Origin: Phyllobacterium sp. 628
GTDB taxonomy: Bacteria > Pseudomonadota > Alphaproteobacteria > Rhizobiales > Rhizobiaceae
NCBI RefSeq assembly: GCF_014189505.1
Contig: NZ_CP050300.1
Location: 124,001-188,000 of the forward strand
Direction of reading: 5' to 3'
Length of the DNA: 64,000 nt
This document shows, piece by piece, positions 52,621 to 62,459 of the stretch. Both the position numbers and the translations under genes were made by a program. Each line of letters starts with the position of its first letter. Position 1 is the stretch's first letter. The notes beneath the pieces were generated by a model. The model was given only the letters and a program-made list of their open reading frames with translations, was not told where the DNA came from and made no database searches.

Positions 52621-52689
52621 ACGAAATTTCCTCCCAGAAATTCACAGCGTGGTAATTCCACTGGCCTGATCATCTTCATTTATAAAAAT

Positions 52690-52715
52690 TAGTCAATAAT
52701 TATTTATGTTGATTA
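52690..52715. promoter_or_regulatory. Inverted repeat in the ytfQ/LacI divergent gap
   Basis: TAGTCAA (52690-52696) and TTGATTA (52709-52715) are inverted copies with one mismatch, 12 bp apart, in an AT-rich stretch. ATTAGTC also recurs as a direct repeat (52688 and 52712). A plausible operator for the adjacent LacI-family regulator, though the spacing is wider than a classic LacI site. Confidence 0.35.
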
Positions 52716-52796
52716 GTCGGCAATTCTGCTCATACTATTTTACGCATGGTCTGATTGATTCAGATGCGTTACGGCATTGCAAAGGGCACTTTTTGA

Positions 52797-53927
52797 ATGG
52801 ATGATCCAGTGGATATCAGGATCACTGAAAAGAAAAAAACCACCAAGGTGGCAACCCGGCGCAAGCGTGTCGGCAAACGCGTGACGATGACCGATATCGC
52901 CCGTATCGCGGGATGCTCGCAGGCAACAGTTTCCTTTGTTCTCAACAAGACACCGGGCATCAAACTCGCCGCCGAAACACGCGAACGCGTGATCGAAGCC
53001 GCCCGTTCACTGGGCTATGCCGCACCCAATTTCGCCCATCTCGATGCCGCCGACACCTATCTGCCCGCCATTGACGGAAAGATCGGGTTTGTCGTCGATC
53101 AGCTGGCCACCAGCCCGGAAGCGGTTGTTGCCATCGAGGGCGCCCGGCAGGCATCCTGGAATGCGGGCAACATCATTCTGGTCGCCCAGACACTCAACGA
53201 TCCGGAGATGGAGCCACGAACCATCCGCGCATTGCGCGAGCAGGGTATTTCGGCGCTGATTTATATGGCGATTTTCACGCGCGAAGTGGCGCTCCCCGAA
53301 TATCTCTATGATCTCGATATCCCGCTTATCCTCTTGAATTGCTACACGGCAGACCATGCCTTTCCCGCTGTTGTCCCGAGCGAGATCGCAGGTGGCCAAC
53401 ACTCGACCCGCCATCTCATTCAGCACGGTCACCGCCGTATCGGCACGATCACCGGCGAGCCGTGGATGGAAGCCGCCAAGGATCGCTTGCGCGGCTATCG
53501 CCGGGCGCTCGCCACGGCCGATATCCCATTCGATCCGGAACTGGTCATCGAAGGCGATTGGTCGGCCAGCGCCGGGTACAAAGCCACCAAAACACTGCTG
53601 GCTCTCAAGGACAAACCAACGGCCATCTTCTGCCAGAACGACCGGACCGCCATTGGCTGCTACGAAGCTCTGAAAGAAGCGGGTATTCGTATCCCCGAAG
53701 ATATCTCCGTCATTGGCTATGATGATGAAGAAATTTCGCGCCATCTGCATCCGCAATTGACCACGTCGGTTCTGCCGCACCGTGCGATGGGCCGCTGGGC
53801 AATCGAACAGCTTGATATTTACGACAGGACCGCAGGCACGCGCTATCCCATTACCAAGCTGGAATGTCCGCTGGTCGAGCGCCTGTCGGTGACCGACAGC
53901 GCTGAAACCGCGATTCTGCCGGTCTAA
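52797..53927 (+). CDS. LacI-family transcriptional regulator
   Basis: A 376-residue repressor. The helix-turn-helix with hinge is [42 protein letters not shown] (core [20 protein letters not shown]). It is preceded by an unusual basic tail of about 28 residues ([17 protein letters not shown]) that may add nonspecific DNA contact. The periplasmic-binding-protein-like sensor follows ([42 protein letters not shown]). It is divergent from the ytfQRT-yjfF operon, its likely target. Its TAA overlaps the convergent dctD stop within CTAA. Confidence 0.9.
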   Translation: MDDPVDIRITEKKKTTKVATRRKRVGKRVTMTDIARIAGCSQATVSFVLNKTPGIKLAAETRERVIEAARSLGYAAPNFAHLDAADTYLPAIDGKIGFVVDQLATSPEAVVAIEGARQASWNAGNIILVAQTLNDPEMEPRTIRALREQGISALIYMAIFTREVALPEYLYDLDIPLILLNCYTADHAFPAVVPSEIAGGQHSTRHLIQHGHRRIGTITGEPWMEAAKDRLRGYRRALATADIPFDPELVIEGDWSASAGYKATKTLLALKDKPTAIFCQNDRTAIGCYEALKEAGIRIPEDISVIGYDDEEISRHLHPQLTTSVLPHRAMGRWAIEQLDIYDRTAGTRYPITKLECPLVERLSVTDSAETAILPV

Positions 53928-55282
53928 TCGCCCGCAGCCTTGGCCTTCACATAGTCCGCACGGTCGATCCCGTGACGCTGCAATTTGTCATAAAAAGTCT
54001 TGCGCGGAATACCCAGCGCCTCGATCGTTGTGCGCACATCTCCATTGCTGCCAGACAGGGCATCACGAATAAGCTTGGCCTCATATTGCTCCATCGCCTC
54101 GGGCAGATTGAGTGCCACATCGCTGCGTACAACACGCTCGCCTTCCATCTCACCCAGCCCCAGCGCTACACGTTCGGCAAAATGCGCGAGTTCACGCACA
54201 TTTCCTGGCCAATCATGATCCATCAGACGGGCCCGCATGGCACCTGTCATTTCCTGCGGCTCCGTCTTGAAACGGACAGATGCACGGTGCAGAAAATGCG
54301 TAAACAGCAGCGGGATATCCTCCTTGCGCTCGCGCAAGGGCGGGATTGAAACCGTCACCACATTCAATCGGTAGAACAGGTCTTCGCGGAAATTCGCCCG
54401 CTGTTCCGGGCTGCCAAGATCGACCTTGGCAGCAGCCACCACGCGCAAATCCACCGGCCGGTGTTCATTGGTGCCAAGCGGCGTGATCTCGCGCATTTCC
54501 AGCACCCGCAACAGCTTTACCTGCGTTGCCAGCGGCATGCTCTCGATCTCGTCGAGAAACAGCGTTCCGCCACTGGCATATTCTATACGCCCGATGCGCT
54601 TTTTCTGCGCGCCGGTGAAAGCTCCGGCCTCGTGTCCGAACAGTTCGCTTTCAATCACCGACTCCGGCAGGGCACCGCAATTCAGCGCAACAAAATTCCC
54701 CTGTTTGCGGCGGCTCCATTCGTGCAAAAGCCCGGCGGCCACATCCTTGCCGCTGCCTGTTTCACCCGCAATCAGAACATCCACATCCGCATTGGCCACG
54801 TGCCGCAAGGTCTTGCGCAGGTTCTGCATAACAGGCGTCTGCCCGATCAGCGGCACGGCCTCATCCGAAGCCTCCATGACCTGCCGCAGCTGGCGGTTCT
54901 CAAGAACGAGATGGCGCTTCTCCGTCGCGCGCCGGATGCTCTGCACCAGACGATCAGCCGGGTAGGGCTTGGCGATAAAGTCATAGGTGCCTTCCTGCAT
55001 CGCCTCCACAGCCATTTCGATATCGCCGTGACCAGTGATCAGAATGACCGGCAGATCAGCATCCATTTCCCGCAGGCGGCGGAAGAATTCCAGCCCATCA
55101 ATATGCGGCATGCGGATATCGCTGACGACAATGCCAGCGAAATCCGGCGTGAGAAAACGCAGCGCACTCATCGCATCGGCAAACGGAACCACGCTGAAAC
55201 CGGCAAGTTCAAGCGTTTGCCTGTTGGCGTTGCGCAGATCGTCGTCATCATCGACAAAGGCGACAAGCGGTTGAAAATCCAT
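53924..55282 (-). CDS. dctD: C4-dicarboxylate response regulator DctD (sigma-54 activator)
   Basis: A 452-residue activator. The receiver domain has acidic DDDD near the start and the phospho-Asp in [12 protein letters not shown]. The AAA+ domain carries Walker A GETGSGKD, the sigma-54 contact loop [14 protein letters not shown] and [15 protein letters not shown]-terminal Fis-type helix-turn-helix ends it ([21 protein letters not shown]). Once phosphorylated by DctB it drives dctA from the -24/-12 promoter at 57272-57287. It follows dctB by 2 bp. Confidence 0.96.
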   Translation of the reverse strand: MDFQPLVAFVDDDDDLRNANRQTLELAGFSVVPFADAMSALRFLTPDFAGIVVSDIRMPHIDGLEFFRRLREMDADLPVILITGHGDIEMAVEAMQEGTYDFIAKPYPADRLVQSIRRATEKRHLVLENRQLRQVMEASDEAVPLIGQTPVMQNLRKTLRHVANADVDVLIAGETGSGKDVAAGLLHEWSRRKQGNFVALNCGALPESVIESELFGHEAGAFTGAQKKRIGRIEYASGGTLFLDEIESMPLATQVKLLRVLEMREITPLGTNEHRPVDLRVVAAAKVDLGSPEQRANFREDLFYRLNVVTVSIPPLRERKEDIPLLFTHFLHRASVRFKTEPQEMTGAMRARLMDHDWPGNVRELAHFAERVALGLGEMEGERVVRSDVALNLPEAMEQYEAKLIRDALSGSNGDVRTTIEALGIPRKTFYDKLQRHGIDRADYVKAKAAGD

Positions 55283-55284
55283 GA

Positions 55285-57141
55285 TCAGACAACCCTCTTG
55301 AGATGAACGGTGAATTCGGTTCCGGCACTGCTGCTTTCAACGTCAATGCGCCCGCCATATTCGGCAACGATGTCATGACAAATAACGAGACCAAGACCGA
55401 GGCCCCGATCCTTTGATGTATTGAAGGGTGTAAACAGCGCCTGCATAATATCGGCAGGGATGCCGGGCCCATTATCGGCCACCATCAGTTGTACGTCGTC
55501 GCCGTCCACAGCGTAGCGGACACTGATCCGGCTTGTAGGTCCGCCTTCAGTCGCTTCCAGCGCGTTCTGCATCAGATTGATCAGAACCTGTTCCAGCCGG
55601 ATGCGGTTGCCGTGAACCTTGAGATCAGCGGGCGGCGTCTCGGTTGTGATTTTACCGACAGTCTGCCGGAACCGGCTGCCGAGAAGCAGCAGCGCGCCTT
55701 CGATCACATCACTAACGACTGCCGGACCCGCGTCGCCGGTGCCCTTCCTCGAAAAATTTCGCAACTCCTCGGTGATATTGCCGATGCGTTCGGTTAATCC
55801 GGCAATGGCCGACAGGTTTTCCTTGACTGGTTCCATCTGATCGCGTGCCAGAAAGGTTTTCGCATTGTCGGCATAGGAGCGAATGGCGGCAACCGGCTGG
55901 TTGATTTCATGCGCAACGCCCGCGGTCACCTGACCGAGAATGGCAAGCCGGTTAGCCTGCACCAGTTCCTGCTGCACTGTTTGCAGCTTGGTCTCCGTCT
56001 TCTGGCGCTCCTCCGCCTGCATGACGAGTTCCGCATGGGCTGTGCTCAATGCTTCCGTACGCTCCGCCACGCGGCGCTCCAGCTCCAGCCGCGCTTCCTC
56101 CTGCCGCTGCAACCGCCGCAATGCCAGCCCGCGGCGGCGCAGAAAGAAGGCGGTAGCACCCAGAATGGGGGCAAGGATGATCAACGCGACAAGCTGGGCA
56201 GACCGGATGGTTTCCATCACCGCCGCTCCAGCCGGGACCAGCAGCTGCAAGGTCCAGCTTGTTGTCGGCACGGGAACGCGGACGCGGACATATTCCTGCT
56301 GTTCGCTCGAACCCGGCAATTGGGCTGTAACCCTGTCCGGTTCTGTTTCTGTCAGTGCGGGTGTCACATCCAATGGTGTCAGGGGTGCTGCGCCAAACTG
56401 CAGGCTCTCGCGGATAGGCGCCTGCTGTTCGGCCGGTATTGGCGCCTGCGCCATGAAACGCCACTCGGGAAAGCTGGTGATCAGGACGATGCCACGCTGG
56501 TCAATCACATAGGAGGGGTCACTGCTGCGCCGCCAGTCTCCCTCCAACTCGTCAAACTCGACCTTGACGACAATGACGCCGAGCATTCCGGAGGGTCCAT
56601 CGATGCGCCGTGAAATGTAAAGGCCCGGCCGTTTGCTGATGGTCCCCAGCGCATAATGTTCGGCGCTGCCCGTCGCGACCGCGCGGGTATAATAGGGACG
56701 GAAACTATAGTCGATGCCGACAAAGCTTGTCGGCTCCTGCCAGTTGCTGGCCGAGAGTGCTGTGCCTTTCGCATCGAGCAGATAAATGACCGAGGCGTGA
56801 GTCCCTTCAATGAGACTTTCGAGCTTGCGATCAACCAGATGCAACATACCCGCACTGCGCGAGGTCAGCGCACTGATAACATCACGGTCCTGCGACAGGA
56901 CAAAAGGCAGGGACCGCTGCTTTTCCAGCACGGTCCGCAACAGAACAGCATTCAGTTCCGCAGAGCTTTTTGCGCGGCTCTCCAACGCCAGATAGGCGCG
57001 TTTGCGGCCATAATCATTGGCGACCAACAGCGCAGCCAGGATTAAAAGCGCAGCAAGAAACCCATAGACAATTTTCAATCGGGCACCCGATGAGTCGGTT
57101 CGGTGCTGCGGGACAGGTGCGCTTTCAGCTTGAATAGCCAT
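55285..57141 (-). CDS. dctB: C4-dicarboxylate sensor kinase DctB
   Basis: A sensor of about 618 residues with an N-terminal span ([18 protein letters not shown]), a periplasmic dCache-type domain with [19 protein letters not shown] and a second span ([18 protein letters not shown]). A cytoplasmic coiled coil follows ([19 protein letters not shown]). The kinase has the phospho-His in [21 protein letters not shown], the N box NLMQNALEA and G boxes DNGPGIP and GLGLGL. It senses succinate, malate and fumarate. The ATG at 57141 is one choice; 57156 adds five residues. The activator site at 57150-57167 overlaps this start region. Confidence 0.95.
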   Translation of the reverse strand: MAIQAESAPVPQHRTDSSGARLKIVYGFLAALLILAALLVANDYGRKRAYLALESRAKSSAELNAVLLRTVLEKQRSLPFVLSQDRDVISALTSRSAGMLHLVDRKLESLIEGTHASVIYLLDAKGTALSASNWQEPTSFVGIDYSFRPYYTRAVATGSAEHYALGTISKRPGLYISRRIDGPSGMLGVIVVKVEFDELEGDWRRSSDPSYVIDQRGIVLITSFPEWRFMAQAPIPAEQQAPIRESLQFGAAPLTPLDVTPALTETEPDRVTAQLPGSSEQQEYVRVRVPVPTTSWTLQLLVPAGAAVMETIRSAQLVALIILAPILGATAFFLRRRGLALRRLQRQEEARLELERRVAERTEALSTAHAELVMQAEERQKTETKLQTVQQELVQANRLAILGQVTAGVAHEINQPVAAIRSYADNAKTFLARDQMEPVKENLSAIAGLTERIGNITEELRNFSRKGTGDAGPAVVSDVIEGALLLLGSRFRQTVGKITTETPPADLKVHGNRIRLEQVLINLMQNALEATEGGPTSRISVRYAVDGDDVQLMVADNGPGIPADIMQALFTPFNTSKDRGLGLGLVICHDIVAEYGGRIDVESSSAGTEFTVHLKRVV

Positions 57142-57149
57142 GATATACT

Positions 57150-57199
57150 TGTGCATATATCCGCACGATTGACAATATTTTTGTGCGAAATTACGCACA
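57150..57199 (+). promoter_or_regulatory. Tandem DctD activator sites upstream of dctA
   Basis: Two similar palindromes: TGTGCATATATCCGCACG (57150-57167) and TGTGCGAAATTACGCACA (57182-57199). Their centres are 32 bp apart, about three turns, and 108-140 bp from the expected dctA start point. The second is the better palindrome. Tandem sites at this distance match known dctA control by DctD. The first overlaps the start of dctB, so bound DctD might also affect dctB. Confidence 0.8.
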
Positions 57200-57271
57200 T
57201 ATGCAAACGATCCATACTCCTGCAACAATTATAATGTTTGAAAAACAATAGTTTAGCAAACTAATTCGAAC

Positions 57272-57287
57272 TGGCACGGACCTTGCT
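57272..57287 (+). promoter_or_regulatory. Sigma-54 promoter of dctA
   Basis: TGGCACGGACCTTGCT matches the -24/-12 consensus TGGCAC-N5-TTGCT exactly. The GG of -24 is at 57273-57274 and the GC of -12 at 57285-57286. The transcript should begin near 57298, which leaves an 89-base leader before the dctA ATG at 57387. Confidence 0.93.
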
Positions 57288-57386
57288 AATTGTTCTCGCA
57301 TGAGGACGCGCATGTCGTTCTCGAAAAAAAGGGCCCGGGAGGCTGACAGGTTTCTGCCAGACGCGGCTCGCACCATGGAGGAAGAC

Positions 57387-58712
57387 ATGAGTCCTGTGAC
57401 GATCAGCGCAGCCCCGCAGCCGCGCGTCAAAAAACCAATTTACACCCACCTGTATTTTCAGGTCATCGTTGCCATCACCATCGGCATCGCGCTTGGCCAC
57501 TACTACCCTGATGTCGGTACAAGCATGAAACCGCTTGGCGATGCCTTCATCAAACTGGTGAAGATGATTATTGCTCCGGTTATTTTCCTTACAGTCACCA
57601 CCGGCATTGCCGGGATGAGCGATCTTCAGAAGGTCGGCCGTGTTGCCGGCAAGGCAATGATTTACTTCCTGACCTTCTCTACACTCGCGCTGATCGTTGG
57701 CCTTATTGTTGCCAATGTGGTCCAGCCGGGCGCTGGTATGAACATCAATCCCGCGTCACTCGATCCGGCCGCCGTTTCAACCTACACCCAGCAGGCGCAT
57801 GAACAGAGCATTATCGGCTTCCTGAACAACATCATTCCAACAACCATTGTTGGCGCCTTTGCATCCGGCGACATTCTTCAGGTTCTGTTCTTCTCGGTCC
57901 TGTTCGGTATTTCACTGGCCATGGTTGGTGAGCGTGCTGCTCCGGTGACCAACTTCCTGCATCTGCTGTCCGCACCGATTTTCAAGCTGGTGGCGATCCT
58001 GATGAAAGCCGCCCCTATCGGTGCTTTCGGTGCCATGGCCTTCACCATCGGCAAATATGGTATCGCCTCTGTCGCCAACCTTCTGATGCTGATTGGCACG
58101 TTCTATCTGACATCCATTCTCTTCGTGGTTATTATCCTCGGTGCAGTTGCCCGCTATAACGGCTTCTCGATCTTCGCGCTGATCCGTTACATCAAGGAAG
58201 AGCTGCTGCTCGTCCTCGGCACCAGCTCCTCGGAAGCCGCTCTGCCGACTTTGATGGCGAAGATGGAAAAGGCTGGCTGCAAGAAGTCCGTTGTTGGTCT
58301 CGTTATCCCGACCGGTTATTCGTTCAATCTGGACGGTACCAATATCTACATGACATTGGCGGCCCTCTTCATTGCGCAGGCAACCAACACACCTTTGACG
58401 CTGACCGATCAGGTTCTGCTCCTGCTCGTTGCCATGCTCAGCTCCAAGGGCGCGGCAGGCATCACCGGCGCAGGCTTCATCACTCTTGCTGCTACGCTAT
58501 CCGTTGTTCCCGCCGTGCCGGTTGCCGGTATGGCCCTGATCCTCGGTATCGACCGTTTCATGTCGGAATGCCGCGCCCTCACCAATCTGGTGGGCAATGC
58601 GGTCGCGACGATTGTTGTCGCCCGCTGGGAAGGTGAACTTGATAAAGGTCAGCTTGATCGCGCACTGCATGGTGGTGTCAGCGAAGAGGAAGCACTGGCC
58701 TTTGCAGGCTGA
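57387..58712 (+). CDS. dctA: C4-dicarboxylate transporter DctA
   Basis: A 441-residue inner-membrane symporter of the DAACS family. It takes up succinate, fumarate and malate with protons or cations. The re-entrant serine-rich motif [17 protein letters not shown], the [22 protein letters not shown] block (core [12 protein letters not shown]) and [14 protein letters not shown] are diagnostic. The frame opens at 57300, but that lies at the predicted transcript start; GGAGGA at 57377-57382 fits the ATG at 57387 and gives the family length. Confidence 0.97.
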   Translation: MSPVTISAAPQPRVKKPIYTHLYFQVIVAITIGIALGHYYPDVGTSMKPLGDAFIKLVKMIIAPVIFLTVTTGIAGMSDLQKVGRVAGKAMIYFLTFSTLALIVGLIVANVVQPGAGMNINPASLDPAAVSTYTQQAHEQSIIGFLNNIIPTTIVGAFASGDILQVLFFSVLFGISLAMVGERAAPVTNFLHLLSAPIFKLVAILMKAAPIGAFGAMAFTIGKYGIASVANLLMLIGTFYLTSILFVVIILGAVARYNGFSIFALIRYIKEELLLVLGTSSSEAALPTLMAKMEKAGCKKSVVGLVIPTGYSFNLDGTNIYMTLAALFIAQATNTPLTLTDQVLLLLVAMLSSKGAAGITGAGFITLAATLSVVPAVPVAGMALILGIDRFMSECRALTNLVGNAVATIVVARWEGELDKGQLDRALHGGVSEEEALAFAG

Positions 58713-58738
58713 TTGATCTTGCCAATGACCTAAAACTG

Positions 58739-58763
58739 AAAGGCGGGCTTCAGGCCCGCCTTT
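58739..58763. terminator. Bidirectional terminator between dctA and rhaK
   Basis: AAAGGCGGGC (58739-58748) pairs with GCCCGCCTTT (58754-58763), loop TTCAG, with T residues continuing to 58765 on the plus strand. It serves dctA and, on the minus strand, probably also the rha operon end. Confidence 0.85.
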
Positions 58764-58764
58764 T

Positions 58765-60126
58765 TCATGTGAGGCTTTCGCGCCAGACTTTGGCGTAAGC
58801 GTCGAATGCCGGACCCAAGGGCTGCACATTGCCAACGGCTGTGTGTACTGGAGCCGTAGCTCCCGCCAGAAGCGCCGCACCAAGACTGGTGCCTGTCGAT
58901 CCCGGCAGCGCGATGACATCCCGCTTGGTCAGGGAACGCAGGGCAGACAGATAGATGGCATTGCGGGAAAAGGGGCCTTCAACAATGGTAGGCCCGCTCG
59001 CCCCGATCAGCTCCAGACTGACGTGGTTCATCATCGCCGTGTACAGCGATGCAACCGCGTTTTGTTCGCCGGGCAACATTGCTTCACCATGCAGCCAAAC
59101 CGCTTCCCGGTTTGGAAATGGACCCGTGCCTTTGACAAGACTCGGCAGGACCATACGTTTCGCCTCAATTATCCGCTTCAGGGTGTCAGCATCCGGCATC
59201 GACGCGTTGCCACCCGTGAGAAGATCAAACTCCCTGCCGCCCATGAAGCGGGAAGAGGGGACCGCGTTGCCATAGGCATCGACATTGGCCAGCGTGTCGC
59301 GCTCCGGATCAAGCTTGTTGAGTTGCCCGCCCACCGCAAAAGAGACCACCCATGTGCCGGTTGAAACGACTGAAAACGGCGAGGTTCGCGTCATCAGATG
59401 CGGCAGCAGTGATGCATTTGAATCATGAATGCCACAATAAACCGGAATGGTTTTGCCGATGCCAATCTTGCTCTGAAGTGGCTCAAGCAAATCCCCGATA
59501 TGATCGAAAGCCGAGCGGATCGGCGGCAGGAGTCGGCGCAGATCCAGCGTATCGACAAGACCGGAATAGGCTCCCGTCTGCGGGTTCCACAAATCCGTAT
59601 GACATCCAAGCGACGTCACTTCATTGACCACAATGCCCGTCAGCCGCCAGACCCAATATTGCGCATAGGTGAGGACGGTTTTGACCTCTGCGAACAGGGC
59701 TGGGAATTGCGTCTTCTGATAATGGATCTGCGCGCCAACATTCAGCCCGCCCGCAAGATAAGGCGAACGCGTCTCGGCAAAATCCGGCCGCAAGTCGGCA
59801 TAAGCCTCGCGCACGGTGTCCGGATAGATGTGCTCATAATCGAGTACAGGCATGGCAAGCCCATTGTCACCCAGCAAAACAGCGGACGCGCCATGCGCGG
59901 TTACCGAGATCGCATCGAAACCCGGTGCTACGGCAAAGTCCGTCAGGGATTGCACAAAGAAGGTCCAGAGCACATCAACATCATAATGCGGATAGGGCCC
60001 ATCCCTGATCACGCGATTGGGGGTGCTGCGCGTTGCCAGCTCAACACCTGTCACTGCGTCGACCACGACGAGCTTGGCATTGGTCTTGCCGACGTCGATA
60101 ACGGCTATGTGGCGCGGCTTCTCCAT
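58765..60126 (-). CDS. rhaK: FGGY-family kinase of the rhamnose locus (RhaK type)
   Basis: A 453-residue FGGY kinase. IAVIDVGKTNAKLVVVD is the N-terminal phosphate loop, and CGIHDSNASLLPHL carries the catalytic Asp. STGTWVVSFAVGG and PGSTGTSLGAALLAG form the ATP site. In rhizobia the kinase of the rha locus is required for rhamnose use and for transporter activity. Here it is the last gene of rhaTPQUK, 6 bp after rhaU. This is the rhizobial RhaK type rather than enteric RhaB, judged by the operon. Confidence 0.9.
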   Translation of the reverse strand: MEKPRHIAVIDVGKTNAKLVVVDAVTGVELATRSTPNRVIRDGPYPHYDVDVLWTFFVQSLTDFAVAPGFDAISVTAHGASAVLLGDNGLAMPVLDYEHIYPDTVREAYADLRPDFAETRSPYLAGGLNVGAQIHYQKTQFPALFAEVKTVLTYAQYWVWRLTGIVVNEVTSLGCHTDLWNPQTGAYSGLVDTLDLRRLLPPIRSAFDHIGDLLEPLQSKIGIGKTIPVYCGIHDSNASLLPHLMTRTSPFSVVSTGTWVVSFAVGGQLNKLDPERDTLANVDAYGNAVPSSRFMGGREFDLLTGGNASMPDADTLKRIIEAKRMVLPSLVKGTGPFPNREAVWLHGEAMLPGEQNAVASLYTAMMNHVSLELIGASGPTIVEGPFSRNAIYLSALRSLTKRDVIALPGSTGTSLGAALLAGATAPVHTAVGNVQPLGPAFDAYAKVWRESLT

Positions 60127-60132
60127 CGCCGG

Positions 60133-60456
60133 TCAGGCCAGATGAAACAGGCGAACAAGATCGGACTGCACCGGCGAATCGTCCGGATTGGTCACCATGA
60201 TATCGGCCATATGCGCCCACCACTTTTGCATCACCGGATGGGCAGGAAGGTCCTGCATTGTGTGTCCGTCCGGGCGCGTCAGCACGCCGAACAATGTATT
60301 CGTTTCACGGTCCAGATGGATTGAATAATCCTGCACACCAGCACCATGCAGCAGCACAACAAGCTCCGGCCAGATCGCATCATGACGCCGCTTGTATTCC
60401 TCTTCCATGCCCGGATTGAGCAGCATCTTGAACGCATATTTTTCCGGCGTGCTCAT
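60133..60456 (-). CDS. rhaU: L-rhamnose mutarotase
   Basis: A 107-residue RhaM/RhaU-family protein. [41 protein letters not shown] (core [13 protein letters not shown]), and the Trp pair in [12 protein letters not shown] are typical, with His28-type and Tyr/Trp active-site residues retained. It interconverts rhamnose anomers. Its start overlaps the rhaQ stop (ATGA). Confidence 0.95.
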   Translation of the reverse strand: MSTPEKYAFKMLLNPGMEEEYKRRHDAIWPELVVLLHGAGVQDYSIHLDRETNTLFGVLTRPDGHTMQDLPAHPVMQKWWAHMADIMVTNPDDSPVQSDLVRLFHLA

Positions 60457-61454
60457 GCATGCTTCCTCTGCCGGAGCCGGCGAATGATGATCGGCAGCGT
60501 GATGGTGATGATCAGCAGCAAGCCAATGAAGATCGACATGACAATACCCGGGACATTAAGAAGGCCAAGGCCGAAAGTAACCAGCCCCATGACAAAGGCC
60601 GCAATGACAACGCCGCCAATAGTGCCGGAACCACCGAGAATGGAAATGCCGCCAAGAACCACCATGGTAACGATTTCAAGTTCCCAGCCCTGCGCAATCG
60701 ACGGGCGGGTCGAACCAAGGCGGGACGTCAGGCAAACGGCAGCAATGCCGGACATAAGGCCTGTCATCAGGAACAGCGTAAACTTGATCCGCTCGACGCG
60801 AATGCCCGAGAACCGTGCGGCGAATTCATTGTTGCCGATGGCGTAGACACGCCGGCCGAAATTGGTGGAATGCAGCAGGACAGCAAAGAGGACAGCGAGC
60901 ACCGCAAACAGGGCGAATTCAAACGAAATAACCCAAAAAACATAGCCCTGACCGAAATAGGCAAAGGATGCGGGATAGCCGCCATAGGCTTTGTCGCCGA
61001 GAACGATATAGGCGATGCCCCGAAACAGGCTCATCGTCCCGATGGTCACGACGATGGAGGGCAGGCGCAGGCCAGCCACCAGAATGCCATTGACCACACC
61101 GCAACCAAGGCCAACCGCTAGACCTATAGCCACCAATCCCGGCGTTCCCACACCGACTTGAGCAGCCGCACCCATGGCCGTTGACGCGAGCGCGATGATC
61201 GCCGCAACGGATAGATCAATCTCACCGGCAATGATCAACAACGCCATGGCAAAGGCGACCATCGCCTTTTCGGTGAAGTTGAACGTGGCGTCGGAGAGGT
61301 TCCAGGCATTAAGGAAATAGGGTGAGGCAAAGGAATTGGCGATGAAGATCAGAATTGCCACAACAAGCAGCAAGGCTTCCCAGCTGGCGAACAATCGCGT
61401 GGCGGATGTGCCAAGACGATCCGGAATGTGACGCTTTTCGCTGACGGCACTCAT
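60453..61454 (-). CDS. rhaQ: Rhamnose ABC importer permease RhaQ
   Basis: A 333-residue permease with [44 protein letters not shown] and [17 protein letters not shown], as in ribose-type permeases. It starts at 61454 ([14 protein letters not shown]), overlapping the rhaP stop by 4 bp; the open frame to 61781 is not coding. It forms the pore with RhaP. Confidence 0.9.
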   Translation of the reverse strand: MSAVSEKRHIPDRLGTSATRLFASWEALLLVVAILIFIANSFASPYFLNAWNLSDATFNFTEKAMVAFAMALLIIAGEIDLSVAAIIALASTAMGAAAQVGVGTPGLVAIGLAVGLGCGVVNGILVAGLRLPSIVVTIGTMSLFRGIAYIVLGDKAYGGYPASFAYFGQGYVFWVISFEFALFAVLAVLFAVLLHSTNFGRRVYAIGNNEFAARFSGIRVERIKFTLFLMTGLMSGIAAVCLTSRLGSTRPSIAQGWELEIVTMVVLGGISILGGSGTIGGVVIAAFVMGLVTFGLGLLNVPGIVMSIFIGLLLIITITLPIIIRRLRQRKHA

Positions 61455-62455
61455 GCGATTCCCTCGATCTTTTCCGATGCGCCGCGATCCCGCAGAATGA
61501 TACGTCCACGCCGCCGTTCCTGCCGCGCATTGAAGATGACAGCAGCGATGATAACGCCGCCTGAAATGGCCATTTGCGAGAATGGCGAAATATTGATGAC
61601 CGGCAATGCGTTCTTGATCACACCGAGGAACAGTGAGCCGAGAACGGCACCAGCCACAGAACCGATACCGCCGAGTGTCGATATGCCCCCGATGACACAG
61701 GCGGCAACACTGTCGAGTTCGAATCCTGCGGCAATATCCACATAGGCAACTGCGTAGCGCGAAACCCAGAGATAGCCGCACAGACCAGCAAGAGTGCCAG
61801 AGATAACGAAGGCGAAGAAACGCGTACGGCCAACGTCGATACCGGCATAGACTGCAGCAGTGGGATTGCCGCCCGAAGCATAGATGGCACGGCCAAGAAA
61901 GGTGCGTGACATCACGATGTAAATGACGCCGACAATAACAATCGCTGTCCAGCCGAGAATGGGGAGGCCAAGAAACACTTGACGCGGTGTTTGCAGAAAC
62001 GGCTCGGTCATCTGATGCGCGTTGACCCAGCCGCCACCGGACAACACGAATGCCATACCGCGATAAATTGTCAGCGTCCCCAAAGTCACCACGATGGAAG
62101 GAATGCCCAGCTTCCAGACAAACAGGCCATTAATGGCACCGAGAAGCGCGCCGATCCCAAGAGCGATCACCACGATGAATGCAAGGGGAAGACCGGGATG
62201 AGCGGCATTGAGCATGGCAACGGCCATGCCGGTAAAGGCGACGTTGGCAGCAACCGAAAGATCAATCGATTTGGTCAGGATCACCGTCATCTGGCCCAGG
62301 GCGAGGATGATCAGGATCGACGTATCGTTGAAGATGTTCGACAGGTTTGACGGGCTGGAAAAGCCGGGAGAACGTGAAGAGAAAACGCCGAGCAGAACGG
62401 CGATAATCACCACCAGCAGCATTTCGCGATACTTGAAAAGGTACTTGATCATCAT
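61451..62455 (-). CDS. rhaP: Rhamnose ABC importer permease RhaP
   Basis: A permease of about 334 residues with ILTKSIDLSVAANVAFTGMAVA, PSIVVTLGTLTIYRGMAFVLSG and CVIGGISTLGGIGSVAG. It starts MMIKYLFKYREML; GAGG lies just before these adjacent ATGs (62455 and 62452). An ATG at 62467 overlapping the rhaT stop is the alternative. It is paired with RhaQ. Confidence 0.9.
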   Translation of the reverse strand: MMIKYLFKYREMLLVVIIAVLLGVFSSRSPGFSSPSNLSNIFNDTSILIILALGQMTVILTKSIDLSVAANVAFTGMAVAMLNAAHPGLPLAFIVVIALGIGALLGAINGLFVWKLGIPSIVVTLGTLTIYRGMAFVLSGGGWVNAHQMTEPFLQTPRQVFLGLPILGWTAIVIVGVIYIVMSRTFLGRAIYASGGNPTAAVYAGIDVGRTRFFAFVISGTLAGLCGYLWVSRYAVAYVDIAAGFELDSVAACVIGGISTLGGIGSVAGAVLGSLFLGVIKNALPVINISPFSQMAISGGVIIAAVIFNARQERRRGRIILRDRGASEKIEGIA

Positions 62456-62459
62456 CGCC

